Part shown: piece after piece, positions 17,550 to 28,713 of the stretch
Layout: every line of letters begins with the position of its first letter
Position numbering within the stretch: the first letter of the stretch is position 1
Source: Enterobacterales bacterium
Lineage (GTDB): Bacteria > Pseudomonadota > Gammaproteobacteria > Enterobacterales > Enterobacteriaceae
Reading direction: 5' to 3'
DNA: 36,654 bases
NCBI GenBank assembly: GCA_015655145.1
Contig: JAATFO010000117.1
Coordinates: 1 to 36,654 of the forward strand
Notes under the pieces: model-generated
What the model saw: the letters and a program-made list of their open reading frames with translations, nothing else
Database searches by the model: none
Told to the model about the DNA's origin: nothing
Translations under genes and position numbers: made by a program

Positions 17550-18048
17550 CGCACGTCCAACGCTCGACAGAATCTGATGCTATGTTACGCAGCCAGCCTT
17601 ATCGGCGCAAAATTATTTAATTTCGATAAATCACCTTTTTGTGTGGGGTATTGCAAGCTAAACTTTGTTTATCTGGGATAATAATCACTGCCCGTTATAT
17701 TTCGTGTTGCACAAAGACCACGTCAGTCAGGATGATAGATGGCGGGTTATACAGCGCCAGCAGAACAATAACAGGATTAACATACCCGGAATGACCGGTG
17801 TTATCGCAAAGCACAGATGAGCGAACGCACTCAGTGCCGGTGTCCCCGTCGTCCTTCAAGATGCAGCCAGCACCCTGCACGGGAAGGACGACGGGTATCG
17901 CAGACTATTTCGCCGGGTTGAGTCTGCCAGATACGGTTGCAGACTGATTAGAACATGCTTTTGCCTCTCTGATATGGGTTATGATGTACGAAAGGCAGCG
18001 GCTTTACGCTTTTTGCTGACGACAATTTCTACAACAAGGGTAATTAAA
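17550..18048. other. Divergent intergenic region between wabN and wabH
   Basis: These 500 bp contain no convincing gene. They must carry the divergent promoters of wabN and the wabH group. A strong palindrome lies at 17845-17895 and is listed separately. A TATGAT at 17980-17985 could be a -10 element for wabH, but no -35 is properly spaced from it. Confidence 0.55.
17845..17895. repeat. Intergenic palindromic element with a 13-bp perfect stem
   Basis: CCCGTCGTCCTTC (17845-17857) pairs perfectly with GAAGGACGACGGG (17883-17895). Within the 25-base loop TGCAG (17862-17866) pairs with CTGCA (17875-17879). There is no T run on either side. The ends resemble short palindromic repeats that I recall from Yersinia, Serratia and Pectobacterium intergenic regions, with a core like CTTGAAGTATGACGGGTAT. 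A second, partial match lies in the dut-slmA gap. Confidence 0.65.
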
Positions 18049-19155
18049 TTGTCAAAACGCATTTTGATGGTCATCGACGGTTTACCGGGAGGCGGCGCAG
18101 AAAAAGTGGTGCTCACCCTGGCAAAAGGATTCCTCGATCAGGGCCATCGGGTTTCGCTGTTTTCACTACGCAGCGTCTGTGATTACGCCATACCATCCGG
18201 ACTGGATTATCAGGTGGTGAAAGATAACTGTACTCTGCCATGGCGTAAACTGACTGAACTTCGCCGCCGTGCCCGACAGTTGGATCATACGATTGCAGCG
18301 GCAGAACGTCTTAACGGCGCTTTTGATCTGGTGGTCTCCCATCTGCATAAGACCGATCGCATTGTCCGCCGCAGCAAACAGCTCATCGCGCACAAAACCT
18401 GGTACTGCCTTCATGGCGTATTTTCCGCTTCCTATCTGGCGCATCGTCAGGGGTTTTCACTGTGGCTGAAGCGGAAAAAAATCCAGCATGTTTACCAACA
18501 TCGCAATCTTATCGGCGTCTCACAGTATGTGCTGGACGATTTAAAGCGCTATTACCAGGTTGAACCGGCGAGGGAACAGGTTATTTTTAATCCTTTTGAT
18601 ATCGATGAGATTCGCCAACTGGCTCAGGCACCGTGTGACATGGCTGGCAGCGACTATTTACTGCATGTCGGACGGATTCATGAAGCCAAACGGCATGATC
18701 GTCTGATTCGTGCTTATGCGCTAAGCGGTCTGACGGTACCGCTGGTGCTGATTGGCCAGGGGAGCCCGTCCCAAATTGCCGCGCTTAAGCAACTCGCACA
18801 GGAGTTACATGTTGCTGATCGCATTCTTTTCAAAGGTTTTACCCAGAATCCCTATTCATGGATCGCGCATGCACGTATGCTGATTGTAAGTTCTGATAGC
18901 GAAGGCTTCGGGAATGTGCTGGTTGAGGCGCTGATCTGCCAGACATCCGTGGTCTGTACACGTTGTCCCGGTGGACCGGAGGCCATTTTGCAGGGTGATT
19001 TAGCGCGTGGTCTGGCGGAAATGGATGATGTATCTCTGGCAGAAAAGATCAATGAGATTTATCATAACCCATTAAATTTAAATGACATTAATCTCAATGA
19101 ATACGGTATTTCCACTATTTGTCAGCGTTATCTGGCACTGGCCGATTCGAATTGA
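18049..19155 (+). CDS. wabH: WabH-like GT4 glycosyltransferase (outer-core GlcNAc transferase)
   Basis: This is a 368-residue GT-B enzyme. The N terminus KRILMVIDGLPGGGAEKVVLTLA is what I recall for WabH, the Klebsiella enzyme that adds GlcNAc to the first outer-core GalA. The C-terminal half has LLHVGRIHEAKRHDRLIRAY, FKGFTQNPYSWIAHARMLIV and the EX7E motif in SEGFGNVLVEAL. The start is taken as TTG at 18049, with AAGGG eight bases upstream; it places the conserved N terminus correctly. The longer frame from 17974 adds residues unlike the family. Its neighbour wabN would deacetylate the GlcNAc it adds. The family is secure, the exact sugar less so. Confidence 0.75.
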   Translation: MSKRILMVIDGLPGGGAEKVVLTLAKGFLDQGHRVSLFSLRSVCDYAIPSGLDYQVVKDNCTLPWRKLTELRRRARQLDHTIAAAERLNGAFDLVVSHLHKTDRIVRRSKQLIAHKTWYCLHGVFSASYLAHRQGFSLWLKRKKIQHVYQHRNLIGVSQYVLDDLKRYYQVEPAREQVIFNPFDIDEIRQLAQAPCDMAGSDYLLHVGRIHEAKRHDRLIRAYALSGLTVPLVLIGQGSPSQIAALKQLAQELHVADRILFKGFTQNPYSWIAHARMLIVSSDSEGFGNVLVEALICQTSVVCTRCPGGPEAILQGDLARGLAEMDDVSLAEKINEIYHNPLNLNDINLNEYGISTICQRYLALADSN

Positions 19156-19236
19156 TAATGCTCACGTATGAGAAGTAATCCTATTTTCAGGGAAGAAGAT
19201 GTTTGATTACATTGCCACCGTCACTGAGGAAACGGC

Positions 19237-20313
19237 GTGAATTATATTTTCTTCTTTATTTTGTTGCTGCCAGTCAAATGGGTAATGAAATTATTCCGTT
19301 GCCACCATGGCCGCAACCTTGTCATCCAGACAGCGAAGATCGGCGACTTCATCAATATCACCCCATTACTGAACTATTTGCAACACAGTGATGCCCTGCT
19401 CAGTCGCACCGTGTCTTCGCTGGCACAGCATGATGCCACGCTTGATCATATTTGGTACATCGAGGCGTACAAAGTGGGTGTGCTCAGAAAAATCAAACTG
19501 GCGCTGCTGTTAATGAATCGCTATGACAATGTCTATCTGCTTCACCCTAACAATGCGAATCTGTTTTATGCCGCCTGTTGCAACGCGAACAACAAACAGT
19601 TTATTTCGCACTACCGACGAAAATGGTATCACGCGTTGTTCTATGCCACCGCAACTGGCGTGGTACAGCATGAAACACAGACGTTGACACTGGAAAACTA
19701 CCTGAAACTGGCAGATCGGTCGTTCACCCGGCAAAGTTATCCGAAACATGCTACGCAACCGCTCTACCTGTCAGGCGATGTCCCTGCCGCATTACAGCGT
19801 ACGGATGGCATCAAAATCGGCATCAGTATTTCAGCCGGTAACCAGGCAAAGACCATTCCACCCGCTATCTGGCAAACGTTGTTTGATTCTCTGGCGGATT
19901 TACCTTGTCTGTTTTATGTCTTCGGGGCAGAAAATGAACGGCCCCGTTGGCAGACGTTCTGTGAAACGGTGGGCAAGCGTGACAATATTATTGATCTGAT
20001 TGGCGCAATCTCACTGGACAATGTCCCTCACGCAATCAGCATGCTGGATTTTTATATCGCCTCAGACTCCGGCAATATCTATATTGCCGATGCCGTGCAT
20101 GTTCCGGTCATTCTGATTTATGGCCCGTGTTGTGTCGAAGAACAACGTCCGTTAGGTGATGCATTATTAATTGGCCCGGAGGGTATCGCGCCTTCATCGT
20201 TTGTTTTCGCTGCGTTGTATAAATTTAATCATCCGGTTGAACAACTCTTCGCCCTTAATCAACGCCGGCTTGATGAGATTCATCAGTTTATCACCGCACG
20301 CCTGCACAACTAA
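19237..20313 (+). CDS. GT9-family heptosyltransferase-like protein with hydrophobic N terminus
   Basis: This 358-residue protein is related to ADP-heptose:LPS heptosyltransferases but is divergent. Residues 1-20 form a hydrophobic segment (NYIFFFILLLPVKW) that could anchor it to the membrane. The GT9 hallmarks follow: VIQTAKIGDFINITPLL near residue 30, LIGAISLDNVPHAISMLDFYIASDSGNIYIADAVHVPVILIYGP in pieces along the donor half. In that part SDSGNIYIADAV replaces the usual DSGLMHIAAAL. The GTG start has GAGGA six bases upstream. It follows wabH by 81 bp. Its donor may be heptose or another sugar; the outer-core or side-branch role is inferred. Confidence 0.75.
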   Translation: MNYIFFFILLLPVKWVMKLFRCHHGRNLVIQTAKIGDFINITPLLNYLQHSDALLSRTVSSLAQHDATLDHIWYIEAYKVGVLRKIKLALLLMNRYDNVYLLHPNNANLFYAACCNANNKQFISHYRRKWYHALFYATATGVVQHETQTLTLENYLKLADRSFTRQSYPKHATQPLYLSGDVPAALQRTDGIKIGISISAGNQAKTIPPAIWQTLFDSLADLPCLFYVFGAENERPRWQTFCETVGKRDNIIDLIGAISLDNVPHAISMLDFYIASDSGNIYIADAVHVPVILIYGPCCVEEQRPLGDALLIGPEGIAPSSFVFAALYKFNHPVEQLFALNQRRLDEIHQFITARLHN

Positions 20314-20328
20314 TTGTATTTATTAAAC

Positions 20329-21336
20329 ATGACACCACAACCTGAAACCATAACACCTTCACCGCTGTTGAGCGTCATTATCCCGATGTACAATGCCGGT
20401 AATCTGTTTGAGCGCTTTATGCAGTCACTGCTGGCGCAAACGCTGCAAGATATGGAGATTCTGATCGTTAATGATGGATCAACTGATGGCTGCGAACATC
20501 AAGCCGATGACTATGCGGCACGCTATCCACATGTCCGGGTCATTCATCAACAAAACGGCGGCGTTTCACGGGCACGTAATGCCGGGCTGGCTGTCGCGCA
20601 GGGGAAGTATGTCACCTTCCCCGATGCCGATGATACTTTATCGCCAGCAATGTACCAGACACTGGTTGAGATGGCGGAAAAGGACCATCTCGACGCGGCG
20701 CAATGCAATGCAGAACGATTTTTTAGCCGCGATCAGCCGGTAAAACCGCTTATTCCCACGGATCGACTGACATCGACTGGCGTGCTGAGTGGTGCGCAGT
20801 GGCTGAGTAAAGCACTGGCGACACATCGTTACTTGCACGTGGTCTGGCTGGGTATCTACCGTTTGTCACTGATTAAAGACCGCCAGCTACAGTTTGAACC
20901 TGGTCTGCATCATCAGGATATCCCCTGGACCACCGAGTTTATGCTTAATGCCCGTCGGGTACGTTATACCGATACCATTCTGTATCGGTATTTCATTCAT
21001 GATCAGTCGATTAGCAATCGCCGCCGTACCGGTCAGCGCAACGTTGAATATCAACGTCACTATTTAAAAATCGCGCGTATGCTGGAGGAGATCAATCAGC
21101 GTTATCAGGGCCAGGTGAAAATCTACACTGAATTTCACTATCAGGTGACACAGGAAGCGTTGAGCGTCTGTCATTCGATTCGTCGCGAGCCTGACGCGCA
21201 AGCACGCCAGGCGATGATTGCCGAGGTATTCGCCACACAAACTCATCGTCGCATGTTGCGCAATGCGCGCGGGATTAAACAATGGTATCAGTTATTGCTG
21301 TGGCTCAGCCGCCTCTATCGCTGGCGCCGGCGGTGA
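20329..21336 (+). CDS. GT2-family glycosyltransferase in the core cluster
   Basis: This is a GT-A inverting glycosyltransferase of 335 residues. The N terminus has LLSVIIPMYNAGNLFERFM and MEILIVNDGSTDGCEHQADDY. Next come QNGGVSRARNAGLAVAQG and the DxD region YVTFPDADDTLSPAMY. GLHHQDIPWTTEFML in the middle carries the acidic acceptor-side motif. The C terminus is basic (SRLYRWRRR). The start is uncertain: ATG at 20329 and TTG at 20314 both lack a good ribosome site, and the second abuts the preceding stop codon. Family is clear, sugar specificity is not. A lipopolysaccharide core role follows from its neighbours. Confidence 0.82.
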   Translation: MTPQPETITPSPLLSVIIPMYNAGNLFERFMQSLLAQTLQDMEILIVNDGSTDGCEHQADDYAARYPHVRVIHQQNGGVSRARNAGLAVAQGKYVTFPDADDTLSPAMYQTLVEMAEKDHLDAAQCNAERFFSRDQPVKPLIPTDRLTSTGVLSGAQWLSKALATHRYLHVVWLGIYRLSLIKDRQLQFEPGLHHQDIPWTTEFMLNARRVRYTDTILYRYFIHDQSISNRRRTGQRNVEYQRHYLKIARMLEEINQRYQGQVKIYTEFHYQVTQEALSVCHSIRREPDAQARQAMIAEVFATQTHRRMLRNARGIKQWYQLLLWLSRLYRWRRR

Positions 21337-21408
21337 GCATCGCGCCACTTTCCCCGTTGGCCGGTTTCGCCTACAATTGATTTTCCTGTCTTTGAGATCT
21401 GTCGGTGT

Positions 21409-22485
21409 ATGGCCAACACAATTCCCGCAAATTTTGTGCCGCATAACATTCTGTTGATCAAATTACGTCATCACGGTGATATGTTGCTGACCACGCCGGT
21501 CATTAATGCGCTCCATCAGCATTATCCTGATGCGAATATCGATGTCTTGTTATACAAGGAAACGCGCCCGATGTTACAGGCACATCCGGCTATTCGACAA
21601 CTGCATGTGATTGACCGTAAATGGAAAAATGAAGGAATATGGCACCAGTTGCACCATGAGTACACGCTGCTGTCCGCCATTCGCCACAGCCATTATGATG
21701 TGGTGATCAATCTGGCGGATCAATGGCGCAGCGCTCTGATTACCCGTATTTCCAGTGCGTCAGTCCGTATTGGTTTTGCCTATAACAAACGCCGTAATTT
21801 CTTCTGGTATTATTGCCACAACTATCGGGTTTCCACCGCGAATCACAATACGTTGCATACGGTAGAACAAAACCTGTCAGCACTTGCCCCCTTAGGCGTC
21901 CCTGTTACAGGCATCAACGTCTCAATGCACTACCGTGAGGATGACTGGACACACACGCAAAACGTGCTGAAGCAACAGGCCATCGATAAACCCTATATTG
22001 TCATTCAACCCACCTCACGTTGGGTATTCAAATGTTGGGATGATGACAAAGTGGCCGCGCTGGCGGATCAACTGGCACGTTCGGATCGCTTTGTGGTGAT
22101 CACTGCGGCGCCGGATAAAAAAGAACTGGCTATGGTCGAAAACATCTTATCGTTGTGTAAAAACCCAAGGGTGGTGTCCATCGCTGGCGCGTTATCACTG
22201 CCGCAACTGGCTGCATTGATCGACCACGCCCGGCTGTTTATTGGCGTTGATTCTGCACCGATGCATATGGCCGCCGCACTGGATACGCCCTGTATCGCTC
22301 TGTTTGGCCCGACCAAGTTGCAACACTGGCGTCCGTGGGGACATAACAATCAGGTGATTTGGGCAGGTGATTACGGCCCGTTGCCAGCACCGGATTCCAT
22401 TAACACCCAAACCCAGCAACGCTATCTCGGCGTCATACCGCTTAACGATGTCATTGCTGCCGCAAGGAACTCCCTGGATGAGTAA
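21409..22485 (+). CDS. waaQ: WaaQ, LPS heptosyltransferase III
   Basis: WaaQ adds a third, branching heptose to heptose II of the inner core. The 358-residue GT9 protein has ILLIKLRHHGDMLLTTPVIN, DVVINLADQWRSALI and YVIQPTSRWVFKCW-type sequence at the donor domain. VSIAGALSLPQLAALIDHA and FIGVDSAPMHMAAALDTP follow. The HGDMLLTTPV and PTSRWxFKCW segments distinguish WaaQ from WaaC and WaaF. Its last eight bases overlap the start of wabG, the same WaaQ-WabG association known in Klebsiella-type core loci. Confidence 0.92.
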   Translation: MANTIPANFVPHNILLIKLRHHGDMLLTTPVINALHQHYPDANIDVLLYKETRPMLQAHPAIRQLHVIDRKWKNEGIWHQLHHEYTLLSAIRHSHYDVVINLADQWRSALITRISSASVRIGFAYNKRRNFFWYYCHNYRVSTANHNTLHTVEQNLSALAPLGVPVTGINVSMHYREDDWTHTQNVLKQQAIDKPYIVIQPTSRWVFKCWDDDKVAALADQLARSDRFVVITAAPDKKELAMVENILSLCKNPRVVSIAGALSLPQLAALIDHARLFIGVDSAPMHMAAALDTPCIALFGPTKLQHWRPWGHNNQVIWAGDYGPLPAPDSINTQTQQRYLGVIPLNDVIAAARNSLDE

Positions 22486-23614
22486 GTTACGGCTGGCGGT
22501 TGTGCGTCAGAAATATCGCCCGGATGGCGGTGCAGAGCGTTTTATCGCGCGTGCGCTGGAAGCGCTGGGCAGTGAACAGTTGGATCTCAATATCATTACT
22601 CGTCACTGGCAAGGCACGCCAAATCCTGACTGGCATTTGCACATCTGTAACCCGCCTAAATGGGGTCGTGTTTCACGCGAACGCGGATTCGCCCACGCCG
22701 CGCGCGCTTGCTGGCAACGGGAAAAGTTCGATATTGTACAAAGTCATGAACGTATCGCCGGGTGCGATATTTTTCGTGCCGGCGATGGCGTACACCGTAT
22801 CTGGCTGGAACAACGGGCGCGTATTGTGTCGCCATGGCAGCGCCTGGGGGCCGCACTGAGCCCTTATCATCGTTATGTGATGCGCGCGGAAGAGGCGATG
22901 TTCGGCTCTGATTCCCTGAAACAGGTTATCTGTAACTCAGCCATGGTGAAACAGGACATCATCCGTTGCTTCCAACTGCCCGAAGAAAAAATCACGCTTA
23001 TCTATAACGCCATCGATGCCCGGCGTTTTCAACCAGCAACGGAAGAGCAACGCCACACCGCGCGCCAACAATTATCGCTATCGCAATCGGCCTGCGTGCT
23101 AATTTATGTCGGGTCTGGTTTTGAGCGCAAGGGCCTCAAGGCGGCAATTCAGGCCATCGCCAACAGCGATCGCTATTTAATTGTGGTAGGTCAGGATAAG
23201 CGACTATCCCATTACCAACAGTTAGCGCGCCAGCTCAATTGCCTGCATCGAATACGTTTCGTCGGTATGCAGCAACAGGTGTTACCGTTTTACCATGCCG
23301 CAGACGGTCTGATACTGCCGACGCTTTATGATCCCTTCCCTAATGTGATCCTGGAGGCCATGGCGTGTGCGTTGCCCGTGATCACCAGCACCGGATGTGG
23401 CGGCGCCGAATTTATTTCTCCCGGCAAAGAAGGCTTTGTTTGCGATGCGCTGGATATCAAAAAATTACAGGCCGCCGTCATGGCAATAACACCGATATCA
23501 CGCGATTCAACCATGGGTGAAGCGGCAAGAGACAAAATTCTGCCTTTTACCCCACACTATCTCGCCACGCAATTACATGCGCTTTATCAGCGTGTATTGT
23601 ACCCGCCGCGATGA
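22478..23614 (+). CDS. wabG: WabG, core galacturonic acid transferase (GT4)
   Basis: WabG in Klebsiella adds GalA to heptose II, starting the outer core. The 378-residue product begins KLRLAVVRQKYRPDGGAERF and continues WHLHICNPPKWGRVSRERGF and VQSHERIAGCDIFRAGDGVH, segments I recall as nearly diagnostic of WabG. The donor half has YVGSGFERKGLKAAI and the acidic pair in DPFPNVILEAMACALPV. The ATG at 22478 overlaps waaQ by eight bases; an earlier in-frame start lies far inside waaQ and is not plausible. A GalA-based core would explain why no heptose kinase gene is present here. Confidence 0.9.
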   Translation: MSKLRLAVVRQKYRPDGGAERFIARALEALGSEQLDLNIITRHWQGTPNPDWHLHICNPPKWGRVSRERGFAHAARACWQREKFDIVQSHERIAGCDIFRAGDGVHRIWLEQRARIVSPWQRLGAALSPYHRYVMRAEEAMFGSDSLKQVICNSAMVKQDIIRCFQLPEEKITLIYNAIDARRFQPATEEQRHTARQQLSLSQSACVLIYVGSGFERKGLKAAIQAIANSDRYLIVVGQDKRLSHYQQLARQLNCLHRIRFVGMQQQVLPFYHAADGLILPTLYDPFPNVILEAMACALPVITSTGCGGAEFISPGKEGFVCDALDIKKLQAAVMAITPISRDSTMGEAARDKILPFTPHYLATQLHALYQRVLYPPR

Positions 23615-23703
23615 AGTAAGATGAGCGCATGCCCGTTATCTGCTAACATGCCACATTCTTTGAATTTGGTTACATTTGACGCTCTTGTGTCGTAAAGAAG
23701 GCT

Positions 23704-24978
23704 ATGACGACAATTTACACCGCCTTGCTCTATCTCATTCAGCCTTTGATTTGGCTACGCCTTTGGTGGCGAGGCCGAAAAGCCCCCGCGTACCGTAAAC
23801 GATGGGCGGAGCGCTATGGCTTTTGCGCTGGCAAAGTGCTGCCCGGCGGTATCTTGTTGCATTCAGTTTCGGTAGGAGAAACGCTGGCCGCGGTCCCTCT
23901 GGTCCGGGCCTTACGTCACCGCTACCCAACCCTGCCGATTACCGTCACCACCATGACGCCCACCGGTTCTGAACGTGCGCAATCGGCATTTGGCAAAGAC
24001 GTGCATCATGTCTATTTACCGTATGATTTACCCGATGCCATCAACCGTTTTCTTGATACTGTCAACCCTAAACTGGTGATCATCATGGAAACCGAACTGT
24101 GGCCCAATATCATCAAAGCGCTGTACACGCGTCACATTCCGCTGGTGATTGCGAATGCCCGTCTTTCCGCGCGTTCGGCCGCAGGATATAAAAAACTGGG
24201 CAACTTTATGCGCCAGTTGCTGCAACGTATCACGCTTATTGCGGCGCAAAATGAAGAAGATGGCGCCCGTTTCATTGATCTGGGATTAAAGCGCACCCAG
24301 CTAACAGTTACCGGTAGCCTGAAATTTGATATTTCTGTCACCCCCGAACTCGCGGCCAGGGCCGTGACACTACGAAGCCAGTGGGCGCCGCATCGGCCGG
24401 TATGGATCGCCACCAGCACCCATGAAGGGGAAGAGAGCATTATTCTGGATACGCACCGTAAACTTCTGGCGCGTTTCCCCGATCTGTTGCTCATTCTGGT
24501 ACCGCGTCACCCTGAACGTTTTGATACTGCACGCGAAATGGTGCAAAAAGGGCGATTCAGTTTCATTCTGCGCAGCAGTGGCGAGATCCCTTCAGTCAGC
24601 ACCCAGGTCGTCATTGGCGATACCATGGGAGAACTGATGCTACTTTACGGTATTGCCGACCTGGCGTTTGTCGGCGGCAGTCTGGTGGAACGCGGCGGTC
24701 ATAATCCTTTAGAGCCTGCGGCGCATGCTATCCCGGTACTTATGGGCCCCTATACATTTAACTTCAAAGATATCTGTAGCAAGCTACAACAAGCTGGTGG
24801 TTTAATCACCGTGACGGATGCCGCCTCTCTGGATAAAGAGATCGGTAATTTGCTCACTGATGATGATTACCGTCGTTACTATGGCCGCCATGCCGTCGAT
24901 GTGCTGCGGCAAAATCAGGGGGCATTGCAGCGCCTGCTACAATTACTCGAACCCTATTTACCGCCACGGAATCACTAA
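23704..24978 (+). CDS. waaA: WaaA, bifunctional Kdo transferase
   Basis: WaaA (KdtA) attaches two Kdo residues from CMP-Kdo to lipid IVA, an essential step in most enterobacteria. The 424-residue GT30 enzyme has an N-terminal hydrophobic anchor (about 4-20) followed by RKRWAERYGF and LLHSVSVGETLAAVPL, with the catalytic Glu in the latter. METELWPNIIKAL, VTGSLKFDI and VPRHPERF come next, then LAFVGGSLVERGGHNPLEPAAH. Its stop codon touches the waaE start, so waaA-waaE-coaD form one unit, as is common in this order. Confidence 0.96.
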   Translation: MTTIYTALLYLIQPLIWLRLWWRGRKAPAYRKRWAERYGFCAGKVLPGGILLHSVSVGETLAAVPLVRALRHRYPTLPITVTTMTPTGSERAQSAFGKDVHHVYLPYDLPDAINRFLDTVNPKLVIIMETELWPNIIKALYTRHIPLVIANARLSARSAAGYKKLGNFMRQLLQRITLIAAQNEEDGARFIDLGLKRTQLTVTGSLKFDISVTPELAARAVTLRSQWAPHRPVWIATSTHEGEESIILDTHRKLLARFPDLLLILVPRHPERFDTAREMVQKGRFSFILRSSGEIPSVSTQVVIGDTMGELMLLYGIADLAFVGGSLVERGGHNPLEPAAHAIPVLMGPYTFNFKDICSKLQQAGGLITVTDAASLDKEIGNLLTDDDYRRYYGRHAVDVLRQNQGALQRLLQLLEPYLPPRNH

Positions 24979-26231
<1,253 letters not shown>

Positions 26232-26269
26232 TCTTTTCGCTGTGGCGGTTTACTGACGCTCATCTCGCC

Positions 26270-27079
26270 TTAATGCTGGCAAGTACGACAAAAAAATGTG
26301 CTGCGTTGGCCCTGCTTTGCCATTTCAATCGGTGCGCCACACACCCGGCAACACTCTCCGGCACGACCATAAACCTGGAGCTCCTGCGCGAAGTATCCAG
26401 GGTTTCCGTCCGACTGCAGGAAGTCTTTCAGCGTTGTTCCTCCTTGCTCAATAGAACGCAGCAATACCGCTTTAATGGTATCCGCCAGCCGCACGGCTTC
26501 TTCCGCAGTGAGTGTCATCGCCGGGCGATGGGGCAAGATCCCGGCGGCAAACAGCGACTCACTGGCATAGATATTACCAACCCCGACAACCCGTTTATTA
26601 TCCATCAGCCACGGTTTAATCGCCGTACGTTTGCCGCGTGACTGAACAAACAGATAGTCGCCATTAAACTCAGCGCTCAGCGGCTCGGGTCCGAGATGGG
26701 CCAGCACCGGGCACTGCTGCAAATTATCGCTCCACAACCAGGCACCGAAACGACGCGGATCGGTATAGCGCAGCACCTTGCCATTCGCCATAACCAAATC
26801 AATATGATCATGTTTCGCCGCAGGCATCTCTTCCGGCAAGATACGTAAGCTGCCTGACATTCCCAAATGGATGATGACCCATCCGGTGGGCAATTCCAGC
26901 AGTAAATATTTTGCTCGCCGCTGCACACTCAACACGGGTTGATCGCTCAGCATCTGAATCTCTCGAGACACCGGCCAACGCAAACGAGGATTACGGATTA
27001 TCGCGTGCAAAATAGTTTCGCCAGCCAGATGGGGTTCAATGCCACGTCGGCTGGTTTCTACCTCCGGTAACTCAGGCAT
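26270..27079 (-). CDS. mutM: MutM, formamidopyrimidine-DNA glycosylase
   Basis: MutM (Fpg) is a DNA glycosylase/AP lyase that removes 8-oxoguanine and formamidopyrimidines. The 269 residues equal E. coli. The processed N terminus [13 protein letters not shown] supplies the catalytic Pro and Glu, and [11 protein letters not shown] carries the DNA-contacting Lys near 57. [16 protein letters not shown] is the helix-two-turn-helix region. The C-terminal zinc finger with four Cys, CRVCGAPI and FFCRTCQH, is intact. It is convergent with coaD and lies downstream of rpmBG beyond a terminator. Confidence 0.97.
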   Translation of the reverse strand: MPELPEVETSRRGIEPHLAGETILHAIIRNPRLRWPVSREIQMLSDQPVLSVQRRAKYLLLELPTGWVIIHLGMSGSLRILPEEMPAAKHDHIDLVMANGKVLRYTDPRRFGAWLWSDNLQQCPVLAHLGPEPLSAEFNGDYLFVQSRGKRTAIKPWLMDNKRVVGVGNIYASESLFAAGILPHRPAMTLTAEEAVRLADTIKAVLLRSIEQGGTTLKDFLQSDGNPGYFAQELQVYGRAGECCRVCGAPIEMAKQGQRSTFFCRTCQH

Positions 27080-27113
27080 GCTATCTCCTTACGTTCTGTG
27101 GGCCGTAAAACAG

Positions 27114-27139
27114 AAAAACCCGGCCAAAGCCGGGTTTTT
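27114..27139 (-). terminator. Rho-independent terminator after rpmG
   Basis: The stem CCCGGC-CAAA-GCCGGG (27119-27134) is flanked by five A on one side and five T on the other, so it works in both directions. On the minus strand it ends the rpmB-rpmG transcript and separates it from mutM. Confidence 0.9.
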
Positions 27140-27154
27140 CCTGAGAAGCCACAA

Positions 27155-27325
<171 letters not shown>

Positions 27326-27333
27326 TCAGTTCC

Positions 27334-27591
<258 letters not shown>

Positions 27592-27715
27592 TCAGCTCGA
27601 GCTTTAAAAATAAGGTTTTGGCCGCCTCGTCAGGCCTTTAGCCCATCCAGGCGAGTTCCATGTGAACCCACTGAGCAGGCCTTAACGCCAAACCCGAGAT
27701 TCTCAAAGGTGGCGT

Positions 27716-27744
27716 AGTATACGCCCTGTCGCGACAGTGCTCAA
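27716..27744 (-). promoter_or_regulatory. Sigma-70 promoter of rpmB-rpmG
   Basis: On the minus strand TTGAGC (-35, 27744-27739) and TATACT (-10, 27721-27716) are 17 bp apart, close to consensus. The predicted transcript would have a leader of about 140 bases before rpmB. The leader contains a GCC-rich stretch but no obvious riboswitch. Confidence 0.7.
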
Positions 27745-27859
27745 GCCCGGATCAGAGAAAGATCCCGCCAGTCAGGACAAAATCGTCTTGCCCGGCCGCT
27801 AAAACTGCATGCCGGGATCACTATGATGAACATCCTTCCCGCCGGTCTGGCCGGTTTTG

Positions 27860-28522
27860 CTATAGCCACTCACGCTCGGCAAAAGAAACAAATTCGCCTT
27901 TGCCGATAACCAGATGGTCCAGCAAACGAATTCCCAACAGTTGGCAGGCTTTCATTATTCTTTGCGTAATCGCCCGATCAGCGGCACTGGGCTCAGCACT
28001 GCCCGAGGGATGATTATGCGCCAGTATGATCGCAGCGGCATTGGCTTTCAACGCCTCACGCACGATTTCACGCGGATGCACTTCCACACTATTAATACTG
28101 CCGGCAAACATTTTCTGCGTACTCATCACCCGATGTTGATTATCCAGAAACAGCACCATAAAAATCTCTCGTTCCTGGTGCGCCAATGCACTTTGTAAAA
28201 AGTGCTGGGTCACCTGCGGGTTTTCCAGTACGTTCTCGCGCACAATTTGTGCGCCAAAGAAACGCCGCCCCAACTCAGCAATGGCATGTAATTGCGCCAG
28301 CTTGGCATCTCCCACGCCTTTAATCGCCGCAAATGCGGACTTTTCTGCGGTCATCACCTGATACAGTGACCCAAACTCGTCCAGTAGCTGGCTCGCCAGC
28401 ACCATGACATGCTTACCCGCAGCGCCAGTGCGCAAAAAAATGGCCAGCAATTCCGCATCATTTAATGCGCTGGCCCCATATTTGTGCAGTTTTTCACGTG
28501 GCGGAAGCACTCCCCAACTCAC
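27860..28522 (-). CDS. radC: RadC-family JAB-domain protein
   Basis: RadC proteins carry a JAMM/MPN metalloprotease-like domain; the original role in DNA repair is doubtful and the true function is unsettled. The 220-residue protein has an N-terminal helix-hairpin-helix (about 55-85, with [19 protein letters not shown]). The JAMM motif is [12 protein letters not shown] followed by [16 protein letters not shown], which holds the His-x-His and Asp ligands. The start is GTG at 28522, with GAGG seven bases upstream. It is divergent from coaBC, as in E. coli. Confidence 0.94.
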   Translation of the reverse strand: MSWGVLPPREKLHKYGASALNDAELLAIFLRTGAAGKHVMVLASQLLDEFGSLYQVMTAEKSAFAAIKGVGDAKLAQLHAIAELGRRFFGAQIVRENVLENPQVTQHFLQSALAHQEREIFMVLFLDNQHRVMSTQKMFAGSINSVEVHPREIVREALKANAAAIILAHNHPSGSAEPSAADRAITQRIMKACQLLGIRLLDHLVIGKGEFVSFAEREWL

Positions 28523-28646
28523 GGTATCACCTCTTCAGGAAAACCTTACTTTGCCAGCCAAACACCACCACCACCAGACTCAACACCGCCATTTTCGAGG
28601 CACTTCGCAAAGGTGGCGAGATGGTAACGGGCATGCATATCAGAGT

Positions 28647-28656
28647 GTGATAAAAT
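28647..28656 (+). promoter_or_regulatory. Extended -10 promoter element of coaBC
   Basis: TGATAAAAT matches an extended -10 (TG-N plus TAAAAT at 28651-28656), 58 bp before coaBC. No good -35 is present at 17 bp, which is tolerated for extended -10 promoters. It lies in the 190-bp divergent radC/coaBC region. Confidence 0.45.
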
Positions 28657-28713
28657 AAGCGCATTATGGCGTGAGATACGCGCCGTCCTGGGCACCATAC
28701 TGGCGGAATTATC

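Noticed and set aside
17974..18048. Upstream extension of the wabH reading frame
   Set aside because: The added 25 residues are unlike the family, and TTG at 18049 has a good ribosome site.
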